This document shows, in pieces, positions 1 through 11,044 of a stretch of DNA of 64,000 nt. This DNA comes from Hydnum rufescens UP504 (lineage: Eukaryota > Basidiomycota > Agaricomycetes > Cantharellales > Hydnaceae). The stretch is from the NCBI GenBank assembly GCA_014904985.1, contig MU129087.1, positions 1 through 64,000 of the forward strand, written 5' to 3'. The notes beneath the pieces were generated by a model, which was not told the DNA's origin, searched no databases, and worked only from the letters and a program-made list of their open reading frames with translations. Both the position numbers and the translations under genes were made by a program. The stretch's first letter is position 1. Each line of letters begins with the position of its first letter.

Positions 1-266
1 ATTGCCGGGTCCACCATATCATGGCTTATGGTAGGGCATAAATGAATACAGTCCCTGTGGCCTGTTGAAGACCCCAGGAGATTGACTCGTGTACAAGGAA
101 ATGAGCATTCCATTTACATCTTTTCAGGCATATGGAATTCATGCTCATCCATGAACAGACGAAAGGCTTGATATTGGAACGACATATTGGTACATTTTTA
201 ATTCATTCATCGGAAAATTCGACGCTGAAATGGAACTCTATGTGGTAGGGATTTTTCCCTCCAACA
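1..266 (-). repeat. LTR-B fragment, cut by window edge
   Basis: Read on the minus strand, this starts TGTTGGAGGGA and then TCCCTACCACATAG. It is the same terminal sequence found at 3088, 9564 (minus) and 63725. The inner part aligns with the window's last 270 bases, sharing the TTTATGCCCTAC block and ending in ggcaat. The TGTTGG start fits an LTR, but no 3' end is seen. This copy keeps several CpGs that the other copies have lost, so it is probably the youngest in the window. Confidence 0.55.
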
Positions 267-446
267 GCGGAGTGCTTGGTGTTGTTGTATGCAAACTCTG
301 CAAGGGGGAGAAGTAGCGCCCAGTTGTCTTGCAGGTAGTCAGCCTAGGGCAACAACTGTGACCCTTGAAGGCCCATTTCTAAGGTTTTCAAACCTACCCT
401 TCAAGGTCATTTTCATAGCAAGTAAGTATCTACTAGGAAGACATTA
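267..446. other. Spacer, nothing recognised
   Basis: Short unique spacer between the LTR-B end and the minisatellite. It retains a few CpGs in its first third. No reading frame or motif is supported. Confidence 0.4.
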
Positions 447-2475
447 TAGCACCTGCTAGGCACCTACCAGTACCTGCTATGGACATCCCAGCACCTGCTA
501 TGAATATCCCAACACTTGCTACACACCCACCAGCACCTGCTATGGGTGCCCCAGCACATGCTATGGGTGCCCCAGCACCTGCTATGAATATCCCAGCACC
601 TGCTATGGACTTCCTATCACCTGCTATGGGTGGCCTAGCACCTGCTATGAGTATCCTAGTACCTCCTAAAAGGGTCCCAGCAGCTGCTATGGACCCCCCA
701 GCAGCTGCTATGGGTGTCCAAGCCCCTGCTCAGGTGTCCCAGCATCTTACTATGGACATCCCAGCACCTGCTATGGATCCACCAGCACTTGCTATGGACC
801 CCCTGGTACTTGCTTTGGCTTCCCAGCACCTGCTACAGGTGTCTCAGCACCTGCTAGGGACCTCCTATCACTTTCTATGGGTGTCCTAGCACCTGCTATG
901 GGTATCCTAGCACCTGCTAAAGGTGTCCCAGCACCTGCTATGGGAATCCCAGCACCTGCTGTGGGCCCAAGCACTTGCTATGGGCCCTCACCACTTGCTA
1001 TGGGCCTTCAAGCACTTGCTAGAGACCCCCAAGCACTTGCTAGAGACCTCCAAGCACTTGCTGTGGATGTCCAAGCACTTGCTGTGGATGTCCAAGCACT
1101 TGCTGGGGATGTCCAAGCACTTGCTATGGGCTGCCAAACACTTGCTAGGGACCTTTAAGCACTTGCTAGAGACCCCCACACACTTGCTACAGATGGCCTA
1201 ACACTTGCTAAAGCCATCCAAACACTTGCTACAGACCTCCAAACACTTGCTACAGATGGCCTAATGCTTGCTAAAGCCAGCCAAACACTTGCTACAGACA
1301 GCCAAACACTTGCTATAGACCTCCAAACACTTGCTACAGATAACCTAACACTTGCTACAGACAGCCAAACACTTGCTACAGATGGCTAAACACTTGCTAT
1401 AGCCCTCCAAACACTTGCTACAGATTACCAAACACTTGCTACAGAAGGCCAAACACTTGCTGCAGACCTCCAAACACTTGCTACAGATGCCACTTGCTAC
1501 AGGCCTCCAAACACTTGCTACAGATGGCCAAACACTTGCTACAGGCCTCCAAACACTTGCTACAGATGGCCAAACACTTGCTACAGGCCTCCAAACACTT
1601 GCTACAGATGGCCAAACACTTGCTACAGGCCTCCAAACACTTGCTACAGGCCTCCAAACACTTGCTACAGGCCTCCAAACACTTGCTACAGGCCTCCAAA
1701 CACTTGCTACAGGCCTCCAAACACTTGCTACAGGCCTTCAAACACTTGCTACAGACCTCCAAACACTTGCTACAGATGGCCAAACACTTACTATAGGCCT
1801 CCAAACACTTACTACAGACTACCAAACACTTGCTACAGATGGCCAAACACTTGCTATAGGCCTCCAAACACTTGCTACAGATGGCCAAACACTTGCTATA
1901 GGCCTCCAAACACTTGCTACAGGCCTCCAAACACTTGCTACAGACCTCCAAACACTTGCTACAGATGGCCAAACACTTGCTATAGGCCTCCAAACACTTG
2001 CTACAGGCCTCCAAACACTTGCTACAGACCTCCAAACACTTGCTACAGATGGCCAAACACTTGCTACAGGCCTCCAAACACTTGCTACAGACTACCAAAC
2101 ACTTGCTACAGACTACCAAATACTTGCTACAGACTACCAAATACTTGCTACAGACTACCAAACACTTGCTACAGATGGCCAAACACTGGCCAAACACTTG
2201 CTATAGCCCTCCAAACACTTGCCACAGATCTCCAAACACTTTCTACAGACTACCAAACACTTGCTACAGATGGCCAAACACATGCTACAGGTGACCAAAC
2301 ACTTGCTACAGCCCTTCACACACTTGCTGGAGACATCCAAATACTCACTAGAGTCCTCCAACCTCTTGTTGGAGACATCCACACACTTGCTAGAGTCCTC
2401 CAACCACTTGCTACTAGAGCCCTCCAAACACTGACTACAGACTGCCAAACACTTGCTACAGACTCAAACACTTGA
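447..2475. repeat. 21-bp minisatellite, ~95 units
   Basis: A continuous tandem of a 21-bp unit. The left third has the type ccagcacctgctatgggtgt. The unit drifts to caagcacttgctagagac and then to a homogeneous core at about 1490-2160 of ccaaacacttgctacaggcc. The core alternates two variants (ending ggcct or gatgg), giving a 42-bp higher-order unit. Because 21 is a multiple of three and most units lack stops, frames stay open on both strands and translate as heptads such as QTLATGL, SKHLLQM or CLEACSK. Several antiparallel frames are open at once, so the openness comes from the period and no gene is claimed. The right edge (2290-2475) is degenerate. Confidence 0.9.
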
Positions 2476-2892
2476 TGTAGAGTTTATCTAGTAGCTCTCT
2501 GACCCTGCATGGCAGATGATTCAAAGCTTGTAGTGGTTGGTTTGCTGCTGCCACTCACCCAATGACTGGACAAGGGTGCTCACTTGGCCATACTTTAGCC
2601 CAAATGGACACTGATTGTTCACATGGTGTGACCTGACAGTACTGATACTGTCATGAACCTGAGTTTGGGGACCATAGTGGATGCATGATGATGGACAGGT
2701 TAAATCCATGAGCTTGCTTGAAGTCCATAACAATGCAGTACACAATCAGGCATGATGTAGTTGGTGCTTATGATCATGTAGTGAGTCTCCAAGGTAATGT
2801 CAAGTGTGATGTCTGAAACCTGGTCTGAACAACAATACAAACTGTGCCAAGACCCATGTCAGGTGATTCATGGCACCTACTATGGGGCAACC
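2476..2892. other. Unique spacer, nothing recognised
   Basis: CpG-poor sequence between the main minisatellite and its decayed outlier. Short frames on the minus strand (for example 2521-2745) have no recognisable motif and are probably chance. Confidence 0.4.
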
Positions 2893-3060
2893 AGCAGCTG
2901 CTTGCTAGAGCCCTCCAAGCACTTGCTACAGAACTCCAAACACTTGCCATAGATCTCCAAACACTAAACACTTAGTAGGGGTCCTCAAACACTGACTAGG
3001 CATCTCCAAAACATTTCCTAGGAATCAAAAAACACTTGCTAGGGACCTCCAAACACTATG
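2893..3060. repeat. Decayed outlier of 21-bp minisatellite
   Basis: About eight degenerate units (cttgctagagccctccaag, cacttgctacagaactcc and similar) with variable spacing. They are separated from the main array by about 415 bp of unique sequence. This looks like a remnant cut off by an insertion or an older array edge. Confidence 0.7.
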
Positions 3061-3087
3061 GGGTAGGGGGGATTCCCTGCTATGTGG

Positions 3088-3443
3088 TGTTGGAGGGATA
3101 AATCCCTACACCATAGAAACCCCATCTGAGGCCAATTTTACAAACAAACAAACAAACAAATTGATTGCCCATCTGACCCTTAATTTTCACATTGTTCATT
3201 CATTGGAGAAACAATCCAAATTCTACACATCTGAAAACCATCATTCCATGTCATTCCTTTGCCTCAAGGGCAAAGAATTGTGATTATGTAATGATGCAGA
3301 CTGTGCCTGGCCTTTGTTCTGGACCCACAGACCTGTCACATGATTCAAAAAGGGATTATGTCACTCTCAAGGAGTATTCTTCTAATTATTTCGTCAATTT
3401 TGATCAGATCAACTCAGAATGACTGCACCCAGAAATATACAAA
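3088..3443 (+). repeat. LTR-B fragment
   Basis: Begins TGTTGGAGGGATAAATCCCT and continues with the family features: CATCTGAGG, gtgattatgtaatgatg, ctcaaggagta and gatcaactcagaa. The last part matches the copy at 54961-55345. A MITE starts immediately at 3444, so the repeat may be interrupted there. Nearly all CpGs are lost. Confidence 0.55.
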
Positions 3444-4055
3444 TATGGTTGCCATGGTCAGGTTTTGGTCAGGTTTTGCCCAATTTGGGCAAAACCTAAA
3501 CCTGACCAGGTTCCAAAATTGCCCATGAGGGCAAAACCTGAACCTGACCTGAGGTTCAGTCTCATTCAGGTCAGGTTCAGGTTTAAACCTGGTTTAAACC
3601 TGAAACCTGAGGTATGAGGGAAGCCATCATTTTCAGAGGGTACTACAGAATATCTACACCTCTCCTCAAGTCTCTGCCTCTGCCACTCCCTTTACATCCT
3701 GCTTTAGATCCACATCTCCTTCCTAGCCCCCTTTCACTTCAATTTACTACTCACACATCTTCTGGAGATGGTATTTAGTCACTACATTCTGTCATGTGAC
3801 TTCTGACTCCAGAACTATAGTCACATGTGTAAATTGCCAGATTTGGTGCCAGAATAATGGTCAATTTACATGGGACGGAACCTACACCCTGCCTTTCAGG
3901 TTCAGGTTTAAACCTGGTTTGAGATGGGTTTTTGGATTCAGGGCAAGGGCAAAACCTGAACCTGACCTGAAGAAAATGAAATGAAACCTGACCTGGGTCA
4001 GGTTCAGGTTTAAACTCAGGTTCCACAGGTTTAAACCTGAACCACAGCATCCATA
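3444..4055 (+). mobile_element. hAT-like MITE (TATGG family), copy 1
   Basis: A 612-bp element bounded by imperfect terminal inverted repeats: TATGGTTGCCATGGTCAGGT at the left and the complement of TATGGATGCTGTGGTTCAGG at the right. The subterminal regions are packed with AACCTGAACCTGACC and its complement, so both ends can fold back. There is no transposase. Copies at 12136 and 53429 have 8-bp target duplications. This copy has none recognisable (tatacaaa on the left, tgtgtggt on the right), so one flank has probably been rearranged. Confidence 0.75.
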
Positions 4056-4930
4056 TGTGTGGTATCATTTGTGCAAATGGCTACAAGGGTCCAAGACAGA
4101 GTGAGCTTTGTTAAAGAATGCAAGGTACAAGTAAAAAGCTTCAAACCAAAAGCAGCAACTGCACTAGCTAATAGCAAAATGGGCAGACTAAATACTATGA
4201 CTAATAGGCTGACTAATGAATGCAACTATAATATACTTTGTTACAGACTCTGGGAAAGATCTATCACTCCAAACATGGTAAGGGCAGAATAACTTTGGCT
4301 ATGAATGTGGGGCCTTCCAGGAATATACTTTGATATCAAATTCCATTGACTTGGGCAATAAAGTAGTTCATTAGGCTGACATGCTTGTCCATCCAGGTAA
4401 AGTGCACTGATGTTGCCTAATCTCAACAAAAGATATGGTGAATTTTGATTGCAGGTGTAAATGCATGTGTCAATACAATCTGAGCAGGGGGTGTCCAATA
4501 GATTCAATGCATCAGATATTTGCCTAGTTGGGAAAGAATTCAGAGTCTGCTTGACAACATTTGTTCTTGGCTTACAAGTAACATGGAATTCAAGGTATGC
4601 CTTGCTATGATTATTTTCCTTATTTTTCATACCTCTCTGAGTCCTTAAATTCAACTGATTTTTCTACAGGTTTCAATATTTAGGCATTCTAGGGCTAGGG
4701 CACTTTGCCTTTGCTAAGGGTAGTACTTTGCTTTTGTAGGGTAGCTTTTTTTTTATGATGGCAGAACTTTATTGTCCTAAGTCATGTAGGAACACATGTT
4801 TTGTAACTAAAAGTTCATACTGGCTTGACAAAAGAGGAAAGGGAGAATAATGTGTCCTCATATGTTTTCATATGATAGATAGATCAAGTTGAAAGAAGAG
4901 GAAGACTCAAATTAAAACTCAGGAATCATG
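4056..4930. other. Anonymous CpG-poor stretch
   Basis: The only sizeable frame is on the minus strand at 4654-4241 (137 codons). It contains several Cys residues but no family motif I recognise, and no neighbouring exon or promoter supports it. I treat it as an unproven frame in decayed DNA. Confidence 0.25.
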
Positions 4931-5330
4931 AGATGTGAGAGACTTGGAATAGGTCTCAAAAGTTGAGGACAGGAATCAAAAGAGGTGAGACTCAAGACAG
5001 ATCATGGAGTTGGAAGGACTTAAGGAGATAGATTGCAAGAGGTGTGAGAACTGAAAGAGAGTGGGGAGCTGGTAGAGATTTGAAAAAGGAGCTTGCAAAG
5101 TGAAAAAGTACTCATGAAGCAGCATAGGGATTGCAGAAAGTGCAAGAGACTTGAAATAGATCTTGAAAGTTGAGGGTGGGAATCAAAGAGACTCACAGGA
5201 GTTGGAAGGGATTGCAGGAATCAAGACTTGAAATAGATCACAGGAATTGCAAGAGATTGCAAGAGGTATGAGAACTGAAAGAGGATCATGGAGCAGGTAG
5301 AGATTTTGGTAAAAAGAGCTCAGGATTATA
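4931..5330 (+). repeat. Purine-rich ~200-bp tandem duplication
   Basis: Two diverged copies (about 4939-5100 and 5143-5320) share the order gagacttgRaatagRtct, aaagttgagg, gggaatcaaa, ggagttggaagg, gcaagaggt, gagaactgaaagag and gagcWggtagagattt. The plus strand is almost entirely A and G, so frames here have biased Lys/Glu/Arg composition without coding meaning. Confidence 0.55.
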
Positions 5331-5766
5331 GTAGCAACTCAACTCATTCCATACCATCTTGCATAAGCCTCTGTCACTCAGTTTTTTCTTTTAAAGATAT
5401 TTTTTTATATCATTCTGAATGTATATGATGTACATTGATCCTTGACAATGGGGGGTCCGGAAGTGGGGAGTCAAGAAGTGAGAACAGATGGGAATTTATT
5501 TATTTTTTGTTTTTTAGAGAAAATGACCAAAAAAAAACAGACTGGGAACTCAATGGCAGTGGGGAAGAGAAAAGTGGGAAGGGAGGAAAGCAAGAAAGAG
5601 GTGAACCAGAAAGAGATAAACAAGGAAGACAAAAAAACAACCAGGGAGAGGCAAAATTTGATGAGGTCACCACAAAGAACCAAGATTGATTGAGACCATG
5701 GAAGGTTGGCATATTTGTACTCACTCTTGTCATCCTTGAGTTCCATCCATTCATTTTCATAAAGTT
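5331..5766. other. A/G-rich spacer
   Basis: Two overlapping plus-strand frames (5435-5693) are Lys/Glu-rich because the DNA is purine-rich, and a minus-strand frame overlaps both. No conserved motif, so no gene is called. Confidence 0.35.
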
Positions 5767-6213
5767 TCAGCTGAAGACTTTGTACAACTTGAGAGTATCA
5801 TGCAATTGATTTGGGATTGGGGGTGAAAGTGCAGACAGAGGGGTGTGGTTTGGCAACGGCCCTAGCAAGTCCCAATAAATGAGGTGTGAATTGACAGTGG
5901 AGTTTGAACACAAAAAACAGGTTAGAACATTCCTCTTCTTGGAGACAATATCTGCAGCAAGGGTGAAAATGCAAGAAAACTTATCAGCCTGTGTTTGTCC
6001 TTGGCCAGCCATAGCTTTCACATACAGATTGATGGAATCCTGATGATTTTTGTTGGTCTCAAATTCAATCTCCTTCATTTTGTGACATTGGTCATTGAGG
6101 GACTGAGTTTGGCAAGTGAGTGCAGCTGTGACATTGTTAATCACTGTAATTTTGAATTTGTGGGAGTTGAGTGTGTGATGGGGAAGGGAAAGAATTTTCA
6201 TTAGATCATCCAT
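5767..6213 (-). CDS. Unrecognised 148-codon frame
   Basis: An uninterrupted minus-strand frame from ATG (6213) to a stop at 5767. The middle, around residues 45-75, is polar with Lys, Glu, Asn and Gln and could be helical. The rest has no motif I recognise. It stands alone in repeat-rich, CpG-depleted DNA without visible introns or a paralogue in the window. It may be a gene fragment or chance; I would not defend it as a functional gene. Confidence 0.25.
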   Translation of the reverse strand: MDDLMKILSLPHHTLNSHKFKITVINNVTAALTCQTQSLNDQCHKMKEIEFETNKNHQDSINLYVKAMAGQGQTQADKFSCIFTLAADIVSKKRNVLTCFLCSNSTVNSHLIYWDLLGPLPNHTPLSALSPPIPNQLHDTLKLYKVFS

Positions 6214-6324
6214 GTTGGATTTTCACTTGTCATAATAGCTCACATGAATGGATTCAATTTGGTCATGGTGGTTGCTCTATTACTTTGAAGTGAAGTAGAC
6301 CATAAAACCTGTGAGCACATCATG

Positions 6325-6665
6325 GGACTGGATTTTCTGAGACATTTGTGGAGGGTACAATCTTGTCACTAGCCCTTGATTGCTGCCAATTTGTAATTCT
6401 GGGGTCTGAGTGCATTGAGGGTTGGATCTTCTGAGACATTCGTGGAGGGCACGATCTCGTCACTAGGCCCTTGATCACTGCCAATTGTGATTCTGGGGTC
6501 TGAGTGCATTGAGGGGTTGGATCTTCTGAGACATTCATGGAGGGCATGGCCCTTGATCACCACCAATCAGCAATTCTGGGGTCTGAGCATCTTGGGGGAC
6601 TGAGACATTCATGGAGGGCATGACCCCCTTGTCACTAGGCCTTGATTGCTGCCAATTTGCAATCT
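6325..6665. repeat. 94-bp tandem repeat, four copies
   Basis: Copies start at the ctgagacatt motif near 6337, 6431, 6526 and 6600, so the period is 94-95 bp and the last copy is shortened. Each carries gtggagggcac, cttgtcactaggc, cttgatYRcYgccaatt and ttctggggtctgagtgcatt. The second unit retains CpGs (cgatctcgtc) that read as TG or CA in the others. Confidence 0.8.
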
Positions 6666-6670
6666 CCTGA

Positions 6671-6719
6671 AAAGTTTATATTGACTATACATAGTCTATG
6701 TATAGTCAATATAAACTTT
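6671..6719. repeat. Perfect 49-bp palindrome
   Basis: Arm 6671-6694 (aaagtttatattgactatac, then atag) is followed by a single T at 6695. An exact reverse complement runs 6696-6719. It is A/T-rich and capable of cruciform or hairpin formation. It lies directly after the 94-bp tandem and 5 bp before the right 33-bp inverted repeat. Confidence 0.9.
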
Positions 6720-6879
6720 GCAAGAGGTTTTATGGTCTACTTCACTTCAAAGTAATATATTTCTCCACAAAGGAACCTGCTTACATAATTCTGGAACTTG
6801 CCAGAATTGCCAACACATTCTATATTATGGTTAAAATCAGTGTTCAGCTCAGATATTTCCCATATCTGAAGGGGTTCAT

Positions 6880-7027
6880 GATGTCAGGTAACTTGGGTGA
6901 AACCTGAACCTAACCTAACATAGGTTTTCTTCAGGTTAGGTTCAGGTTTTGCCAATTGAGGAGTTTTGGGTTTTGATTAAGTTCAGGTTTGCCCAGATGG
7001 GGCCTGAACCTGACTTTGGCAACCATA
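6880..7027. mobile_element. TATGG-family MITE remnant
   Basis: Contains the diagnostic aaacctgaacctaacc and ggttaggttcaggttttgcc blocks and ends in ggcaaccata, matching the right terminus of the family. The left half is missing or unrecognisable, so no target duplication can be assessed. Confidence 0.55.
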
Positions 7028-7707
7028 GTGTTCATTGGGTCATATCCAAATTAAGGTTCAACTTTCAGGGGTCACCAGGTGGGGGCTTGGGACCCAGTTG
7101 GGGACTCATAAGTATGAATAATGGTGTGGTACTCACCTTAGACTGGGTTCCCAGGAAGTCCATAGTGGGTCTCATCATGAAAGAACTTAGCCTATTGCAT
7201 AGCATGCTGCTCCAGCAGCACACAAAGGCATGAGTTCCGAAGAGGCAAAAAGTTACATTATCAGAGCTTTCTGGGTAAGCTAGTGCTACAATCTACACTA
7301 TTATGTAAGCAGAGAATCTAGCTAAACCCAGGGCAGCACCAAACTCCCTGTGGGAGAAGCTTTCCACTGGTTATATGAAGAAAGGTGGAAAGAAAGGGAA
7401 AAGAAAGGTTCTAACAATAAAAGAATACAGGACTGGTGGGATAAGATATAATGATGGAAGACTCTGTAGTTGCAGGAATTCCATGCTACTAATACATAGT
7501 AGTGCAATTTATCAGCTTTGTCATCTTTGTCCAATCTGATGCTATCAATAAGGTGCCAGCCTTTCTCCCCTATCTCACCAGGGCATTGAGGGATTGGTTT
7601 TCTCTTTAAGTTGCCATTGTCATCATAAATTTTGAGCATGGGTATGTATGGTAAAGTTCAGTGGAAGAGTGCACACCTGAAAGTGGGCAGTGAGCAATGT
7701 TGAGATT
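7028..7707. other. Mixed repeat debris
   Basis: Mostly unrecognised. At 7328-7372 the block gggcagcaccaaactccctg with gagaagctttccac matches 28109-28155, which lies inside the LTR-D copy. An LTR-D-like fragment is therefore present. A 105-codon minus-strand frame (7639-7322) runs through it and is not supported. Confidence 0.35.
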
Positions 7708-7912
7708 GTCAGGGTGACACTGCTGTTGAGGCCACAAACAGAGAGAGAGAGAAGAGGTGAATTAACCACACACACCTATCACAGTGGAAATCCTAAGCAT
7801 ACAGCAACAACCAAACAGCTATGCACAAGACTTGCACCTATTGCAGTGGAAATCCTAAGAGATCAAAACTGAGGATCATCCAACTGTGAAGGGCTATAAA
7901 TACTATTCCTTT
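7708..7912 (-). repeat. LTR-A 3' fragment
   Basis: Starts TGTCAGGGTGACACTGCTG, the complement of the LTR-A 3' end. It runs through the complement of the doubled tcctaagattYccactg motif and ends at ctataaatac, the complement of the LTR TATA region. It is fully CpG-depleted and cut off before U3, so it is an old, partial copy. Confidence 0.75.
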
Positions 7913-8814
7913 GGTCACTTTTGTCTCTCTTTCACATGTGATTGTCCTCCATTATATTCTTATATGCAGAGCCATATCCCCTATCACTGTCAAGACATTG
8001 AAATTGAGTTTGTTGTGCTATTGCAAGTAGTGGAAAATGACATTGTACCTGTGCAAACCTTTGCCACAAGTTGCCTGTACCTGGCAATCATAGAGGAATT
8101 GCAGGGTAAGCCTGAACAGGCAATGATAGAGGTGTAAATGAAGACTGATGTAAAAGGAAATAAACCTTTTACCCAACTATTAGTGACTTTATATGGAGAG
8201 GACAAAGGCTGTCAGTGGAGAACTTTTCATGGTGGATAGAGGGATGGAAGTGGTGGTATTTTAGTTGGGTGAGCAGGAGGAATTTGCATGCTATGATGTA
8301 GGGAGATTGCAAGGGACTGCAATTGAAAAGTGTTCACCACCTGTAGAAGAGAAAATGTTCAAGCCTCAAAAACCCCTTGATTCAAGCTCTTCAAAAAATC
8401 TGTGTCTTGCCAGTATTGAACTCTACAAGAGGGGTATGACCACTTACACTAAGGAAATCCACGTTTTGGCACATGGCTTAAGGGCTGGTGACTTAGTAAG
8501 AGGTTAGTAAGAAGGGTGATGAGTAAGGCATTAGAAATGGATGATTCAGGTGATTAGTGAGCATGACTAAAGGATAAGTAAGGAGATTAGTAAGTGGATG
8601 AGTCATGTGGAGGGTTCAGAAAGGTATAAAGAGAGGGGGGATTTAGTGCAGAAGGGGCATCCATGAAGGTGCCCCCTGCAGATCATTGTACCCTAGCATC
8701 CAAGTACCCATTAGTAGAGAGAATAATAGTACCTTGAACAAGGAGAAGAGTATAAAAGGGAATAAGAGAATCAGAGTGTGTCAGTCTTGCTTGGTCATGT
8801 GAAGAATAGTGGAT
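7913..8814. other. Anonymous stretch
   Basis: Two short plus-strand frames (7886-8137 and 8265-8507) have no motif. The part at 8510-8610 is rich in gattagtgag/gtaaggagat-like short repeats. Nothing else supported. Confidence 0.3.
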
Positions 8815-8822
8815 AGTTGTAG

Positions 8823-9034
8823 AACCCTCAGAGTAGGAGTTGCTAGACATCCATTCTTGAGGTCATGTGTTTGAATCTTAAGTCCTGCAGTTGTATCTTG
8901 AAGTGTCTTGGCAGTGTCTTGAGATCTTGTGTTTGACTCTTGGTATCTTTCCATTTGCATCTGGAGTGTCTGAAGGTCCTGTGTTCCAATCTTGTGCTGA
9001 GCATCTATCTTGGAGTCTTGTGTTCAAGGTCTGG
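8823..9034 (+). repeat. tRNA-like head and four T-arm-like repeats
   Basis: The segment accctcagagtaggagttgc resembles a tRNA A-box region and is shared with 26231-26293. It is followed by four box-B-like copies: ggtcatgtgtttgaatctt (8861), gatcttgtgtttgactctt (8923), ggtcctgtgttccaatctt (8975) and gtcttgtgttcaaggtct (9015). Spacing shrinks from 62 to 52 to 40 bp. GTTTGAATC is what a T-arm GTTCGAATC becomes after CpG decay and drift. No acceptor stem can be drawn, so this is tRNA-derived repeat DNA and not a tRNA gene. Confidence 0.45.
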
Positions 9035-9060
9035 GGTCAAACCAACAACAAAACTGATAT

Positions 9061-9564
9061 GAAATAACAGTTGAGTGGCACAAAACCCATCAAAACTGAT
9101 CTGTCCTCATGTAAAACAATCTAAACAAACATCTTATAACATTTCAACTGATCAAAACAAATAAAGCCCATTAGGTCTCTTCTATACCACATCATTACAT
9201 AATCACAATCCATCACCCTTAAGGCAGTAGGATGACTTGGAAGAGCAGGCAAGTCATACAGTCTTGAAGAAGGATGGCAAGGTGAATTGCCTTGCCCAAG
9301 GAAATTGGACTTGAGATAGGGCATAAACTGCCCCTTTTTGATGAGGACTGTTGAAGTCCAACAGACAGTCAATAAATTGACTAGTATTCATGGTAAAGGA
9401 ATGAGGCAACATTGTGAGTTGATAAGGGGTAGGAATCCAATAGATTCTTGAATAAATGAATGATGATGAAATTAAATGAGTGGGGTGACAAATAATTGAT
9501 TTGTTCATAAGGAAATTAGGCCTTGGATGAGGATTCTATGGTGTAGGGATTCATCCTTCCAACA
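9061..9564 (-). repeat. LTR-B copy, minus strand
   Basis: On the minus strand it begins TGTTGGAAGGATGAATCCCT and continues almost colinearly with 63725-64000: cttatgaaYaaatcaatta, gaYtgtctgt, cttcaacagtcctcat and ggcagtttatgcccta. It then extends a further ~230 bp beyond what the right window edge shows. The 3' limit is uncertain. The short minus-strand frames inside it are fragments of repeat sequence. Confidence 0.6.
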
Positions 9565-9637
9565 CTGGTGCTGATTGGGGTGATAGTGCATGATCCTGGC
9601 AGACTGACTATGGTTTGCACACTGGCTCATTGGGGTG

Positions 9638-9760
9638 CACAGTCAGATCTGCTGCCTCATGCACCAAGACTGGGAGAGCAATTGCTCCACAGTCTCTCAC
9701 ACCCACCCACTAGTAGAAAAGACATGCCAAGACAATTGAATGCAACAGATTCACTAGCTA
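9638..9760 (+). repeat. Direct repeat, left copy
   Basis: About 120 bp (cacagtcagatctgctgcct ... caacagaYtcactagc) recurs in the same orientation at 10922-11044 with roughly 85% identity by eye. This could be terminal repeats of a decayed 1.4-kb element or a local duplication. Confidence 0.6.
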
Positions 9761-10921
9761 TATTCCTCTGAGTCCCAAGGAACAACAACACAGAGGAGTG
9801 GCTAGTGAAGAGGGGAGTGAGTGAGCCAGCAGAAGCCACATTTGCTTACAGTGGCCTCATGATTCAATGACTGGGATATTTGCATTGTCTAGACTGAGTA
9901 CAGTATATTATGTCTCCTTCAGCAGCATTGTTGTTTTTTGGATCCTCAGCAAGCAAAAATGCAAATTTTTGAATTCTCTTTTGTGTGTTGCATGCACAAG
10001 TGTCTTGTACATGCTTCTCCTGAGTTTAAGATCAAGCAGACCAGAACTGAGCATGTTGTTAGGTTGACAACAAACATGTGTTGAAAGTGACAAAATATGT
10101 CTCCTTCAGCATGGAACACTGCCACTGAACAGAGCATTCTGATTGGTCAATCACTATCTGATCATTCATTCCCTTCCATGTGCTCCTCCTCACTGTGTCC
10201 ATGTCCATCATCATCTTTGTCCCCACCATCACCTTGTTCCTGCATCTCAATCTGCCCACTGTCAAATTGCTTGCTGGCCTTGATTCCTCTGCCCTCACTG
10301 ATGTCTAATACAGGCTTTCTTGCCTTTGGTTGCTACAGACATATTTGACTCCTCTCCTGCTTAAGCAACACAGCACCCATGATCAGCTGTATTTCCCCCC
10401 CTTTTTCCATGTGCTGTTGATACCAGAATGACTCAGGAAGATAAGTGAGAGTACACTGATAGACTCGGAAGCAGCTTAGCATTGATATCCTCACCATTAC
10501 CTTTTATGATCACTTGACAGTCTGTAATTACAGTCAAAGAAAGGTGCCCATAGGGCCTACCCATTGGTCCAAAATTTATTCCAATAGCTTCACACCCACA
10601 CTAACACAAAGAGGTTTACAAAAGCAAAACATGGAAATTTCTGAAATTAAAACCTTGATATCACCATAACTTCTGCTGTACTATGACCTAAGGACTGAAA
10701 TTCTCAGAGGCCATGGAAGGTTTGTACACTATTCTATTTCAATTCAGAGCTAACAGATTCCTGTAAAATTGAGTGAGATAGGTGGAGAATGCCAAAGGAG
10801 ACATAGATGCCAAAGGAGACATAATATACTGTACTTGGAGTCTTGCTTCCCCCAACCCCCCACCCAAACTCACCCACTACTAGCTTAGTCATGAAGGCAG
10901 TGAGTGATCCCACCCACCCAC
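9761..10921. other. Interval between direct repeats
   Basis: No gene recognised. The motif atatgtctccttcagca occurs at about 9909 and 10091. An inverted relative (ggagacataatatactgtac) lies at about 10811, complementary to gtacagtatattatgtctcc near 9899. These internal inverted copies suggest a small decayed element. Short frames here are unsupported. Confidence 0.35.
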
Positions 10922-11044
10922 ACAGTCAGATCTGCTGCCTGATGCACCAAGACTGGCAGAGCAATTGTTCTGCAGTCTCTCACACACACCTGCTAGTAGG
11001 AAAGACACACCAAGATGATTGAACACAACAGACTCACTAGCCTG
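10922..11044 (+). repeat. Direct repeat, right copy
   Basis: Partner of 9638-9760: cagtcagatctgctgcctga, gcaccaagactgg, gcagtctctcacacac and cactagc are shared. The two copies differ by scattered substitutions and no large indel. Confidence 0.6.

Larger units (their letters stand above)
6278..6757. repeat. Unit bounded by perfect 33-bp inverted repeats
   Basis: Arm 6278-6310 (tattactttgaagtgaagta, continuing gaccataaaacct) is exactly the reverse complement of 6725-6757. Between them lie a 94-bp tandem (6325-6665) and a perfect 49-bp palindrome (6671-6719). The frame on the minus strand is just the tandem translated. The layout suggests a small foldback or MITE-like element, but no target duplication was identified. 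Confidence 0.7.

Noticed and set aside
1415..2206. 263-codon heptad-repeat frame in the minisatellite
   Set aside because: At least two other plus-strand frames and one minus-strand frame are open over the same DNA; the 21-bp period explains this without coding.
447..2475. CRISPR-like array
   Set aside because: Units are contiguous with no unique spacers, and the DNA is eukaryotic.
4241..4654. 137-codon minus-strand frame
   Set aside because: No motif or context; kept only as a note in the anonymous stretch.
5435..5693. Two overlapping Lys/Glu-rich plus-strand frames
   Set aside because: Purine-rich DNA produces this composition in any frame; no conserved motif.
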